From: Phycisphaeraceae bacterium
Lineage (GTDB): Bacteria; Planctomycetota; Phycisphaerae; Phycisphaerales; Phycisphaeraceae
Direction: 5' to 3'
DNA: 34,920 nt
Assembly (NCBI GenBank): GCA_028280965.1
Contig: JANQKT010000205.1
Span: forward strand, 1 to 34,920
Below the pieces are notes generated by a model that saw only the letters and a program-made list of their open reading frames with translations, searched no databases and was not told the DNA's origin. The position numbers were made by a program, and so were the translations under genes. This document shows positions 14,517 to 22,143 of this stretch, in pieces (position 1 is the stretch's first letter; each line of letters begins with the position of its first letter).

Positions 14517-16190
14517 CTATTTCGCCGCGCGCGGGTCGAGCGCGTCTCGGAGCGCTTCGCCGACAAGGTTGTAGGCGAAGACGGTGAAGAAGATGGCGAG
14601 CACGGGGTAGACCGCCAGCCACCAGTAGAACCGCCCGCCGACGCCCGCGGCGTTGGATAGCATCTGCCCCCAACTCGGCTCGTCCTCCAGGCCCAGGCCG
14701 ATGAAGCTCAGCGTCGCCTCGGTGAGGATCATCCCGGCGATCCCGAAACTCGCGGAGACGAGCACGGGCGTGACCCCGTTGGGCAGCATGTGGCGGAAGA
14801 GGATCGAGAACAGCCCGGTGCCCGAGGCCCGCGCGGCCATAACGTAATCGAGCTTACGCAGCTTGAGGAACTCGGCGCGGACAAACAGCGCGTACCCAAC
14901 CCAGCCGGTCAGCCCGAGCACGACCATCATCAGCATCAACGAGCGCCCCCAGAACGCGACGATGGCGATGAGCAGGAAGATGACCGGGATCGCGCTGAAG
15001 ACCTCGACCAGGCGCATGCCGATGAGATCGATCCAGCCGGAGAAGTAGCCCATTAGCGCGCCGATCGTGACGCCGATGACGACCGCGATGCTTGTCGCGA
15101 CCAGGCCGATGGCCAGCGCGATCCGCGAGGCGTGGATCATCCGACTGGCGAGGTCCTGGCCCTTGTCGGTCGTGCCCATCAGGTGCAGGCGGGTGCGTTG
15201 TGGCGTCGCGGCGAGCGCATCGACCTTGGCCTGGGTTTCGAGCAGCACCCGCTCGTTGGCACCCGGCCTATCGCGGTACCGCGTGGTGTAGCCGGTGATC
15301 GCTTCGCGAGCGTCTTTGATCGTGCGCGTCGCGGTGTCGGACTGATCAACCAGGCCCAGTTCCTGCAGCGCCGCGGTCTTCATGTCCCTGGCGATCTCCT
15401 GCTCGGTCGGGTGCAGGCCCGGCGAAGCGGTGCGCCCGTCGATCGGCAGGTCCGACAGGGTGTCCTCGGGCGAGTAAGGGATCGGCGGGAAATACGCCGC
15501 CTCGATCTGCCCCGCCGCCTGCATCTCGCGGTACTGGCTGAGCACGACGTTCTTCGGCGGGTTGACCGCGGCGACCTGCGTCAGCACAAGCGCGATCACC
15601 AGCCCGCCCACCAGTACCGCCAGTTTCAACCCCAGTGGCGCCTTGATCTGTGGCAAGAGCACCAGGCCGGCCAGGCAGACCGCTGCGCCGACCGCCACGG
15701 GCAGCAGCACTTGTTTCGCGCCCAGCACCGCGTCGAGCCAGGCGTCGGGGTTGGCCTTGCGCGACTGGTCCCAGGCATCCCAGAGGACCGCCCAGTAGGC
15801 CGAGGGCACGATCACGCAGCCCAGCCAGAGCACCGCCGCGACACGAACCAACCCGGGCAATCGGCGCACCGGCAGCAGCACCGCGCAGGCGAGCGCGAGC
15901 AGCAGCAGCGTGACGTCAATCGGCGTGAGCGACGCGAGCAGCGGGCTGGACCACCGGGCTTCGCCGCCGTCAGAGCTTGCGGCTTTCATCAGATACGGGT
16001 GGCTGCTGGCCAGCAGCGGGCCGAAGACCGCGAAGAAGGTGATCAGGCTGATCCAGGCCAGCCCGATCCGTGCGCCCCAGACGCCGAACAGCCTCCGGCC
16101 GACCGCGCCCAGCCAGCTGCGCTGGCGCAGCGTGGGCGCGGTCGGTGACTGTGGATCGGTATGCGTTTGCGATTGATTCATCACCGCCAT
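14517..16190 (-). CDS. Enlarged oligopeptide ABC permease (OppC/DppC type, C2)
   Basis: This 557-residue inner-membrane permease is much longer than the usual 280-320 residues. The C-terminal half is a normal DppC: GTTDKGQDLASRMIHASRIA, several membrane helices, the EAA loop (MAARASGTGLFSILFRHMLPN) that docks the ATPase, and FIGLGLEDEPSWGQML. The extra N-terminal half has the standard first helix followed by about four additional hydrophobic segments (around LTPIDVTLLLLALACAVLL, VRVAAVLWLGCVIVPSAYW, VAVGAAVCLAGLVLL and LKLAVLVGGLVIALVLTQ) and a soluble stretch of about 130 residues. Its ATG overlaps the stop of the upstream permease by one base (TAATG), a sign of translational coupling. Confidence 0.9.
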   Translation of the reverse strand: MAVMNQSQTHTDPQSPTAPTLRQRSWLGAVGRRLFGVWGARIGLAWISLITFFAVFGPLLASSHPYLMKAASSDGGEARWSSPLLASLTPIDVTLLLLALACAVLLPVRRLPGLVRVAAVLWLGCVIVPSAYWAVLWDAWDQSRKANPDAWLDAVLGAKQVLLPVAVGAAVCLAGLVLLPQIKAPLGLKLAVLVGGLVIALVLTQVAAVNPPKNVVLSQYREMQAAGQIEAAYFPPIPYSPEDTLSDLPIDGRTASPGLHPTEQEIARDMKTAALQELGLVDQSDTATRTIKDAREAITGYTTRYRDRPGANERVLLETQAKVDALAATPQRTRLHLMGTTDKGQDLASRMIHASRIALAIGLVATSIAVVIGVTIGALMGYFSGWIDLIGMRLVEVFSAIPVIFLLIAIVAFWGRSLMLMMVVLGLTGWVGYALFVRAEFLKLRKLDYVMAARASGTGLFSILFRHMLPNGVTPVLVSASFGIAGMILTEATLSFIGLGLEDEPSWGQMLSNAAGVGGRFYWWLAVYPVLAIFFTVFAYNLVGEALRDALDPRAAK

Positions 16191-17827
16191 TACTCATAAC
16201 TCACGCGCGGGTCGGCAAAGGCGTAGCACAGGTCGCGCAAGAGTTCGCTGGTCAAGCCCAGCAGGCCCGCGAACAGCGTGGTCGCGAGGATCAGTTCCCG
16301 GTCTTTCTGGAACGCCGCCTCGACGGCGAGGAAGCCCATGCCCTTGATCGTGAAGATCCGCTCGACGACGACCGACCCGACGATCATGGCGGGGATGATC
16401 GTCGCCGCGACGGTGATCAGCGGCAAGAGCGAGTTGCGAAAGACGTGTCTAAAGAGGATGTCCTGCTCGCGGACACCCTTGGCCCGGGCGGTGCGGGCAT
16501 AATCCGCGGACAGGTTGTCCAGCACCGAGCCACGGACGAGCTTGGACAGCACCGCAAAACCGGTATACATCAGGCAGAGCACCGGCAGCACCAGGTGCCA
16601 GAGGCGGTCGATGAGCCAGCCGCGGTCGTCGGGCATCACCGTCGGCAGGTGCGAGGGGTTCCAACGGAACTCGATCACGCCCACGGCGATCAGCGACAGC
16701 ACCGCGGCCAGCGGCAACAGCGTGCCGCGCGCGCCGGTCTCGCCGCGCAAGAGGCGCGGGCTCTGGCCGATCAGCATGCCCACGAGCAGGATCGCGCCGA
16801 TCAGCGCCAGCGAACAGATCACCACGTGCAGCGTAAAGCCCGTGGCCTGCCAGAAGCCGGCGGCGCTGGGCAAAAACGCCATCGACTCGGCTTCGAGCGA
16901 GCTGAGCCCGCCGGTCGGGAACCAGTGCACGTACTGCTTGCTGGCCAGGAGCGCGAGCAGCAGCACGCCGGCGCCGATGCGCGGGAACGACCAGAAGCCG
17001 AGCATGACCGAGCCGGAGGCGATATCGAAGGCCCCGCCACGGTGCCGCGCGGCGTAGACGCCGATCAGGATCGCGATGATGTAGATCAGCGGGAAGGTGA
17101 TCAGGTTCAAGAGCAGCGTGATCTTGAGCGACGGCAGGACCAGCCGGGAGACGCGCTGTTCCTTCGTACTCAGCCCTAGGTCCGGGACCTTGACCGTCGG
17201 GCGGGTGAACAGCACCCGGTTCAGCCCCCCGGATTGAAACGCCATGCTCTTGATCAGCGCATCGCGCTGCTCCGCCTCGTTCGCGGCATTCAGAACCGGC
17301 TTCCGGGCGATCTCGCGGTCTTCGTCGGTGCCCCCCAGCCCATCCAGCATCGCAAGGCCCTGGCCCTCCGGGTCCTCGATTGCCGCGGTCAGTTCTGTAG
17401 CAACCTCGGGGATCGGCACCTGCTGGTAGGCGGCGATCTGGTCCGCCATCCGGGTCAACTGCTCGGTCTGTGTGTCGCGCAGCCAGGGGTTGGCCTCGAA
17501 GAACTCGCTGAGCGCCTTGCGCGCCTCGTTCTCGCGCGCCTCTTCGTCCCCCGCGTAGACCTTGTCGGTCGTCTGGAACCCGATCGGCGAGACCTGATTC
17601 AGCCAGTAGCCGTACTGCACCATCAGCGGCCGATCGAGCCGGTAGCGCCGCATCATGTACTGCTTCTGCAGGCGGGATTCTTCGCCGACCGCTTCCTCGC
17701 CGGTCTGGCTGTCGAGCGCCGCGCCGAACCCGCCGGGCGCCATGGCCATCACAAAAAAGACAACCAGCGTCACCCCGATCAGGGTGGGGACCATCAGGAC
17801 CAGGCGTCGGAGGAGATAGCTAAGCAT
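16190..17827 (-). CDS. Enlarged oligopeptide ABC permease (OppB/DppB type)
   Basis: This 545-residue inner-membrane permease compares with about 305-340 for typical OppB. The family start is clear (SYLLRRLVLMVPTLIGVTLVVF), then about 190 extra residues, mostly charged and soluble (about 35-225), precede the normal core (SLKITLLLNLITFPLIY). Two further hydrophobic segments are inserted before the LVLPVLCLMYTGFA block. The EAA loop (ADYARTARAKGVREQDILFRHVFRN) and the C-terminal IFTIKGMGFLAVEA block are intact. ATG 17827 is preferred to TTG 17833. It lies 41 nt after the binding-protein stop and is coupled (TAATG) to permease C2. Confidence 0.9.
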   Translation of the reverse strand: MLSYLLRRLVLMVPTLIGVTLVVFFVMAMAPGGFGAALDSQTGEEAVGEESRLQKQYMMRRYRLDRPLMVQYGYWLNQVSPIGFQTTDKVYAGDEEARENEARKALSEFFEANPWLRDTQTEQLTRMADQIAAYQQVPIPEVATELTAAIEDPEGQGLAMLDGLGGTDEDREIARKPVLNAANEAEQRDALIKSMAFQSGGLNRVLFTRPTVKVPDLGLSTKEQRVSRLVLPSLKITLLLNLITFPLIYIIAILIGVYAARHRGGAFDIASGSVMLGFWSFPRIGAGVLLLALLASKQYVHWFPTGGLSSLEAESMAFLPSAAGFWQATGFTLHVVICSLALIGAILLVGMLIGQSPRLLRGETGARGTLLPLAAVLSLIAVGVIEFRWNPSHLPTVMPDDRGWLIDRLWHLVLPVLCLMYTGFAVLSKLVRGSVLDNLSADYARTARAKGVREQDILFRHVFRNSLLPLITVAATIIPAMIVGSVVVERIFTIKGMGFLAVEAAFQKDRELILATTLFAGLLGLTSELLRDLCYAFADPRVSYE

Positions 17828-17868
17828 CGTCAAGCGGCCGGGCCGCGGTCACGTCCTTGCTCCTGGGC

Positions 17869-19920
17869 TTACTGACGCGGGACCTGCTGGCCGATAGGCA
17901 CATACCACTCGTCCCAGTGGACGAAGCCGAGCTTGGTCGGGTTGGCGTTGTGCAGGCGCTGATCGACCAGGCGGACCTGGCGCGAAACAAACATAAAGGT
18001 GTAAGGCTGCTCGTCGTGCAGGATGCGGTGGACCTCCCGCCAGAGGGCGTATCGCTTTTCGGGGTCGAGCTCGAAACGCGCCTGCCAGATCGCTTCATCG
18101 ACGCGGTCGCTGCGGTACCCGCCGTTGTTGTCCCCGCCGTCGGCGATGTTGGACGAATGGAACATCTGGAAGACATCGCTCTCCGGCCCGCCCGCCCCCC
18201 AGCCCAGGGAGATGGCGTCGAAGTCGCGTTTGTCCATCTTCTCTAGCATCGAGTTCCATTCCTGCTTGTTGATCTTGACGCTGACCTTGCCGCGTTTCAT
18301 CGACTCGCGGATCGCCTCGGCCATGATCTCGTAGCTCTTGACGCTCGCGGGGATGGTGAGCTCGAAGACAAACTCGACACCCTGCTCGTTCTCCAAAACG
18401 CCGTTGCCATCCCGGTCCTCCCAGCCCGCCTCGGCGAGCTGCTTCATGGCGCGCTCGGGGTCGTAGGGCCAGGGCTCGATCGATGGGTCCGCCTGCTTAC
18501 CCAGCGGGCTGAACGGGCCGTTCGCGACCGCCACCGTCCCGTTCATCTCCCGCCTGGCCATCTGCTCGCGGTCGATCAGCATCGTCAGCGCCTGGCGGAC
18601 GCGCTTGTCGGCGAACATCGGCTTGGCGCAGTTCCAACCCACGTACCGGTAGCCGGTGTTGACCGGTTGGAACTCCAGCCACCGCCGGCCCTGCCGCAGG
18701 TTCTGGTCCTCGCGGAAGTTCAGGTACTCGTCGGGGTAGACAACAATGTGGTCAAACTCGCGGTTGCGGAACGCCGTGACCATCGGCCCGCGCGAGGTAA
18801 AGATCTTGAAGACCAGCCGGTCCAGCGCCGGCTGCACGCCCCAGTAGTTCTCGTTGCGCACCAGCACCGTCGGCTCGGTGCTGGACCGCCACTCCTTCGG
18901 GTCCTCCCGCAGCTTGTAGGGACCCGAACCATAGAGCAGGCCCGGCAGGGAGTTGAACTCCTGCGCGGTGAACTGGCTGTAGTACTGTTTGGAGAGCACT
19001 TGCACCTGGGCGCAGATCGAGAACCCCAGGAAGTACGTGTCCTTCAGTTTGAAAACAACACGGTGCGGCCCATCGGCGGTCACACTCTCGATCCGCTCCC
19101 AGTACGACTTCATCCGCGGGGCGGCGATTTCCGGGCTCATCACCCATTCGTAAGTGAAGACAACATCCTCCGAAGTAAACGGTTCGCCGTTGGCAAACTT
19201 CACGTTCTTGCGTAGGTTGAACGCGACGGTCAGCCCGTCTTCGCTGACCTCCCAAGACTCGGCGAGGACCGGCCGCCATTGATCGGGCTCGTCCCAGTCC
19301 CGGCTGGCGAGCATCTCGAGGACCTGGCCTTGGACATAGGTCCCTGATGTGTCCCCGGGCAGATAAGGCGTGAGCTTAGGGATCGCCGAGGTGATCGCGG
19401 TGACGTACCAGTCGCCGAAGGCGAAGTCGTCGTTCTGTCGCGCGGCCAGCCGGCGTTCCTCCCAACCGCCCTCGACGCCGGCCTTGCCCGCCTCGAAGTT
19501 GACCTCGCCGCCCTCGAGCCGGCCCGCTCCGCCGTCGCCCAGCCCGATCGACTCGCCGCCGAGCGATGGCCCGGCGTTGCCCTGTTTGGCGCTTTCTTCG
19601 AGCACCGTCACGAGCTTGTTCACCCCGTCACGCACCTCGCCGACCTGCTCGGTCATGGCGTTGACCGCCTGGGTGAACTCGCCGACCTGCGTGGTCATCT
19701 GCTCGACCCCGCCGCGCAGCGCAGTGTTCTCGCTACGCAGCGCACGGACGGTCTGCTCGTACTCGCCCATGGCCTGCTGCTGGCGTTCCATCATGTCCAG
19801 CGCCGTGTCGAGCCGGTCCCACTGGCGGTCGCGCTGGGTCCAGCCAAGCACGACAAGCACCGCCGTCGTCACGATCAACACGATGAAGACCAGGTCCTTG
19901 ATCCCAAACCGATTATCCAT
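17869..19920 (-). CDS. Peptide-type substrate-binding protein on a membrane-anchored coiled-coil stalk
   Basis: This 683-residue protein contains a family 5 extracellular solute-binding domain (about 165-683), with typical blocks such as LAESWEVSEDGLTVAFNLRK, GEPFTSEDVVFTYEW and ADKRVRQALTMLIDREQM. It is about 150 residues longer than usual at the N-terminus: a membrane helix (about 9-27, LVFIVLIVTTAVLVVLGW), then a long heptad-rich helical stalk (about 29-112, with repeats like EYEQTVRALRSENTALRGG), then a glycine-rich linker (about 113-150). There is no lipobox. So the binding domain is probably held in the periplasm by a helix and coiled coil, perhaps oligomeric. The ligand (peptide, nickel or opine) cannot be deduced. 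The ATG is preceded by AGCAGG. Confidence 0.9.
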   Translation of the reverse strand: MDNRFGIKDLVFIVLIVTTAVLVVLGWTQRDRQWDRLDTALDMMERQQQAMGEYEQTVRALRSENTALRGGVEQMTTQVGEFTQAVNAMTEQVGEVRDGVNKLVTVLEESAKQGNAGPSLGGESIGLGDGGAGRLEGGEVNFEAGKAGVEGGWEERRLAARQNDDFAFGDWYVTAITSAIPKLTPYLPGDTSGTYVQGQVLEMLASRDWDEPDQWRPVLAESWEVSEDGLTVAFNLRKNVKFANGEPFTSEDVVFTYEWVMSPEIAAPRMKSYWERIESVTADGPHRVVFKLKDTYFLGFSICAQVQVLSKQYYSQFTAQEFNSLPGLLYGSGPYKLREDPKEWRSSTEPTVLVRNENYWGVQPALDRLVFKIFTSRGPMVTAFRNREFDHIVVYPDEYLNFREDQNLRQGRRWLEFQPVNTGYRYVGWNCAKPMFADKRVRQALTMLIDREQMARREMNGTVAVANGPFSPLGKQADPSIEPWPYDPERAMKQLAEAGWEDRDGNGVLENEQGVEFVFELTIPASVKSYEIMAEAIRESMKRGKVSVKINKQEWNSMLEKMDKRDFDAISLGWGAGGPESDVFQMFHSSNIADGGDNNGGYRSDRVDEAIWQARFELDPEKRYALWREVHRILHDEQPYTFMFVSRQVRLVDQRLHNANPTKLGFVHWDEWYVPIGQQVPRQ

Positions 19921-19956
19921 CGTATACCTGCTTTCTTAACAAATGCCTCGCCGGGG

Positions 19957-21072
19957 TCAGGCCCCCCGCTGCTTGCTCCGCGGGTCAAACCGTTCGCGCA
20001 TCGCGTCGCCCATGAAGTTCAGGCTCAGCAGTGTCAGCCCCAGCAGCACGCAGGGGAACACCAACAGCCACCACTTGAACTGCTCGCTGAGCTCGGGCAG
20101 CGCCAGCGCGGGCAGCTCCTTGATCCCGACGCTGGCGAGCTGGCCCCAGCTGGGCAGCGGCTCGGTCACGCCGATGCCCAGGAAGCTGAGGAAGCTCTCC
20201 TGCAGGATCGCCTGCGGCACGGCCAGCGTGGTATAGACGACGATCGGGCCGACGAGGTTCGGCAAGAGGTGCACGCGCATGATCCGCCAGGGGCCCATGC
20301 CCTGGGCCCGGGCCGCCTCGATGAACGGCAGGGTCCGCAGGCTCAGGACCTGCCCGCGGATGACACGTGCCATCGTCAGCCAGCTCACCCCGCCGATAGC
20401 GATGACGAGGGTCAACAAGTTGACGATCAGCGGGTTCTCCTGGAGCAGGCTCAGGAAGATCGACGGCTCGTAGTTCGGATCGTCGGCTTTGTTCTTCGCG
20501 ACGACCGTGTTGAGCCGATCGACGATCCCGCTCACCGCAACCGACAGCAGCACGACCAGCAGCAGGTACGGCAGGCCGTAGAGCACATCGACCACGCGCA
20601 TCATGAACGAATCCGTCCGCCCGCCGATGTACCCGGCCATCGCGCCCCAGGTCACGCCGATGAACACCGCCATGAGCGCCGCGCAGATGCCCACGCCCAG
20701 CGAGATCGCCCCGCCCAGCAGGCAGCGGACGAACAGCGACCGGCCTTCCTGGTCCGTGCCCATCGGCTCGAAGCCGGTGTAAGTCGTGACCTCCGGCTCG
20801 GCGTCCTCGGGCGCGTCGTCGGGCAGCTGCTCCGTGCGTGTGTAGGTGACCGAGCCCCAGGGCTGCTCCTGCGCGCTCTCCTCAAGGCGCAGGTCGTTGT
20901 ACCATTGGCCCGTGTCGCTGTTCGGCGGGGTGCCCAGCGTCCAGTACAGCGACAAGAAGCACGGCAGCGCGATCAGCAAAAACAGCGCGGTGCCGAACCA
21001 CCCCGCGGTCAGACGCGGCACCCAGAACGGGCGGTCGGTGGTCGTGCTGGCGTCGGCGTCGGCCGTGGACAT
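19957..21072 (-). CDS. Oligopeptide ABC permease (OppC/DppC type, C1)
   Basis: This 371-residue inner-membrane permease is the first gene of the transporter operon. It has the first helix (WFGTALFLLIALPCFLSLYW), a loop of about 75 residues, the GTDQEGRSLFVRCLLG motif of DppC, five further membrane segments and the EAA loop (IEAARAQGMGPWRIMRVHLLPN, split by its conserved Gly), then FLGIGVTEPLPSWGQL. ATG 21072 (MSTADADAS) is preferred: it lies 9 nt after a TATCAT box and the sequence farther upstream is palindromic intergenic DNA. The operon therefore holds two C-type permeases and one B-type. How they pair is not clear from sequence. Confidence 0.88.
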   Translation of the reverse strand: MSTADADASTTTDRPFWVPRLTAGWFGTALFLLIALPCFLSLYWTLGTPPNSDTGQWYNDLRLEESAQEQPWGSVTYTRTEQLPDDAPEDAEPEVTTYTGFEPMGTDQEGRSLFVRCLLGGAISLGVGICAALMAVFIGVTWGAMAGYIGGRTDSFMMRVVDVLYGLPYLLLVVLLSVAVSGIVDRLNTVVAKNKADDPNYEPSIFLSLLQENPLIVNLLTLVIAIGGVSWLTMARVIRGQVLSLRTLPFIEAARAQGMGPWRIMRVHLLPNLVGPIVVYTTLAVPQAILQESFLSFLGIGVTEPLPSWGQLASVGIKELPALALPELSEQFKWWLLVFPCVLLGLTLLSLNFMGDAMRERFDPRSKQRGA

Positions 21073-21081
21073 CAGGCGGGC

Positions 21082-21087
21082 ATGATA
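21082..21087 (-). promoter_or_regulatory. Candidate -10 box (TATCAT) of the ABC transporter operon
   Basis: On the minus strand TATCAT is 9 nt before ATG 21072, so the transcript would have almost no 5' leader. No clear -35. Confidence 0.45.
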
Positions 21088-21150
21088 GAAGATTTGGAGA
21101 TTTTGTGGATGAAGATCGCATGTCGTGATCGGCACAGGGCCTTGGCCAAG

Positions 21151-21204
21151 CTCCGCGCCGGCCACGACTACAAACCGCAACAACTCGGCGTGGCCGGCGC
21201 GGAG
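21151..21204. repeat. Perfect 16-bp inverted repeat between the divergent transporter and Fur genes
   Basis: CTCCGCGCCGGCCACG (21151-21166) and CGTGGCCGGCGCGGAG (21189-21204) are exact reverse complements separated by 22 nt. Directly beside it is the palindrome CTTGGCCAAG (21141-21150). It could be a REP/MITE-like element or a regulatory structure. Confidence 0.75.
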
Positions 21205-21244
21205 ATTGACCACGGCACCGCAGCATTGTGCCGACACCGTTCGC

Positions 21245-21250
21245 TATAAT
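21245..21250 (+). promoter_or_regulatory. TATAAT -10 box of the Fur-family gene (leaderless)
   Basis: A perfect TATAAT lies 7 nt before ATG 21258, placing transcription start at or next to the A of the start codon. A -35 match is weak. Confidence 0.65.
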
Positions 21251-21257
21251 TTGCAGC

Positions 21258-21623
21258 ATGCCCCCCCGCAACACCAGCCAGCGCCGCGCGATTAGGCAGG
21301 CGATCGAGGACGCCGACCGCCCGCTGGATGCGCACGAGGTCCTCGCCGCAGCCGACGCCGACGGGCTCGGACTGGCCACCGTGTACCGCACGCTCAAGCT
21401 CGGCGTCGAGGAGGGCTGGCTCACACCCGTCGAGCTGCCCAACGCCCCGGCCCGCTACGAGATGGCGGGCAAGCAGCACCACCACCACTTCGAGTGCCGG
21501 TCCTGCCAGAAAGTCTTCGAGGTCTACGGCTGCCCGGGCAACCTGACGCCGTTGATCCCCAAAGGTTTTACGCTCGAGGACCACGAGGTGATCCTTTACG
21601 GGCTCTGCGACCAGTGCGGGTAG
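21258..21623 (+). CDS. Fur-family transcriptional regulator
   Basis: This 121-residue DNA-binding metalloregulator begins MPPRNTSQRRAIRQAIEDA. The N-terminal winged helix covers about 5-70 (recognition region LATVYRTLKLGVEEGWL). The dimerisation part has the histidine-rich metal site HHHHFECRSC and two structural zinc pairs, Cys80-x2-Cys83 and Cys117-x2-Cys120. Fur, Zur and PerR cannot be separated on this sequence alone. Start ATG 21258 is chosen: it follows the TATAAT box by 7 nt, whereas a GTG at 21228 would put the promoter inside the gene. It is divergent from the peptide transporter operon, so control of that operon by this regulator is possible but unproven. Confidence 0.92.
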   Translation: MPPRNTSQRRAIRQAIEDADRPLDAHEVLAAADADGLGLATVYRTLKLGVEEGWLTPVELPNAPARYEMAGKQHHHHFECRSCQKVFEVYGCPGNLTPLIPKGFTLEDHEVILYGLCDQCG

Positions 21624-21629
21624 TCATTT

Positions 21630-21690
21630 GGTGAAGCATGAAGTTCGACTTGGCGAGGTGTTATTGATACTTCGCACTTCATGCTTCACC
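21630..21690. repeat. Perfect 15-bp inverted repeat between convergent genes
   Basis: GGTGAAGCATGAAGT (21630-21644) and ACTTCATGCTTCACC (21676-21690) are exact reverse complements. The element fills the gap between the convergent Fur and ArsC-like genes. It has no T-run on either side. It may serve as a bidirectional transcription end or be a palindromic repeat element. Confidence 0.7.
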
Positions 21691-21704
21691 GAGCCCAGCT
21701 TGAT

Positions 21705-22052
21705 TCACCCCCACACCTCTTCGAACACGTCTGCCTTAAACCCGACTGTCACCAGGTCCCCGTCCAGACAGATCGGCCGTTTCACCAAGTACCCGTTGCC
21801 CGCGAGCAGTTTCAACGCCTCGGACTGGCTCATCGTTGGCAGTTTGTCTTTCATGCTCAGCTCGCGGTACTGCCCGCCGGACTTGTTGAAGAGGTCTTTG
21901 ATTTCGTAGCCCGCGGCGAGGGCCTTCTTGAGTTCCGCCTGCTTGGGCGGCTGCTGGGTAATGTCGATGAATGCGTAGTCCAGCCCCTGCGCGTCCAGCC
22001 ACTTCATCGCCTTGCGGCAGGTGTCGCACTTCTTGTACCCATACAGCTTCAT
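21705..22052 (-). CDS. ArsC/Spx-like thioredoxin-fold protein
   Basis: This 115-residue cytoplasmic protein belongs to the ArsC/Spx/YffB family. It starts MKLYGYKKCDTCRKA, with a CxxC pair at Cys9 and Cys12, and contains the family helix LNKxGxxYRE-like segment (FNKSGGQYREL) and the conserved RPICLDGD-x-VTVGFK end. It could be a glutaredoxin-linked arsenate reductase or, more likely, a member of the broader Spx/MgsR-like group of unknown function. No arsenic-resistance genes are nearby. ATG 22052 has a purine-rich AGGGG 8 nt upstream. It follows the alpha/beta hydrolase gene on the same strand after a 91-nt gap that contains an inverted repeat. Confidence 0.88.
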   Translation of the reverse strand: MKLYGYKKCDTCRKAMKWLDAQGLDYAFIDITQQPPKQAELKKALAAGYEIKDLFNKSGGQYRELSMKDKLPTMSQSEALKLLAGNGYLVKRPICLDGDLVTVGFKADVFEEVWG

Positions 22053-22076
22053 ACATCAACCCCTGTTAGCCGCCAC

Positions 22077-22125
22077 CTGCAAGGCGGCGCGCCGATCAAT
22101 CTTACGCCAACGCTTCGCCTTGCAG
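22077..22125. repeat. 10-bp inverted repeat in the gap before the ArsC-like gene
   Basis: CTGCAAGGCG (22077-22086) and CGCCTTGCAG (22116-22125) are exact reverse complements, flanked by imperfectly matching GCCGCC/GGCGGC. Two more TA-rich boxes lie between or beside the arms. Confidence 0.55.
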
Positions 22126-22143
22126 GCGGCAGCGAACAATCAA

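Noticed and set aside
15132..16148. Long open frame antisense to the C2 permease
   Set aside because: Gln/Arg/His-rich shadow, typical of antisense frames in GC-rich DNA. The sense gene has clear ABC permease motifs.
20269..21249. 326-codon open frame antisense to permease C1
   Set aside because: Same shadow composition; it also crosses the divergent promoter region.
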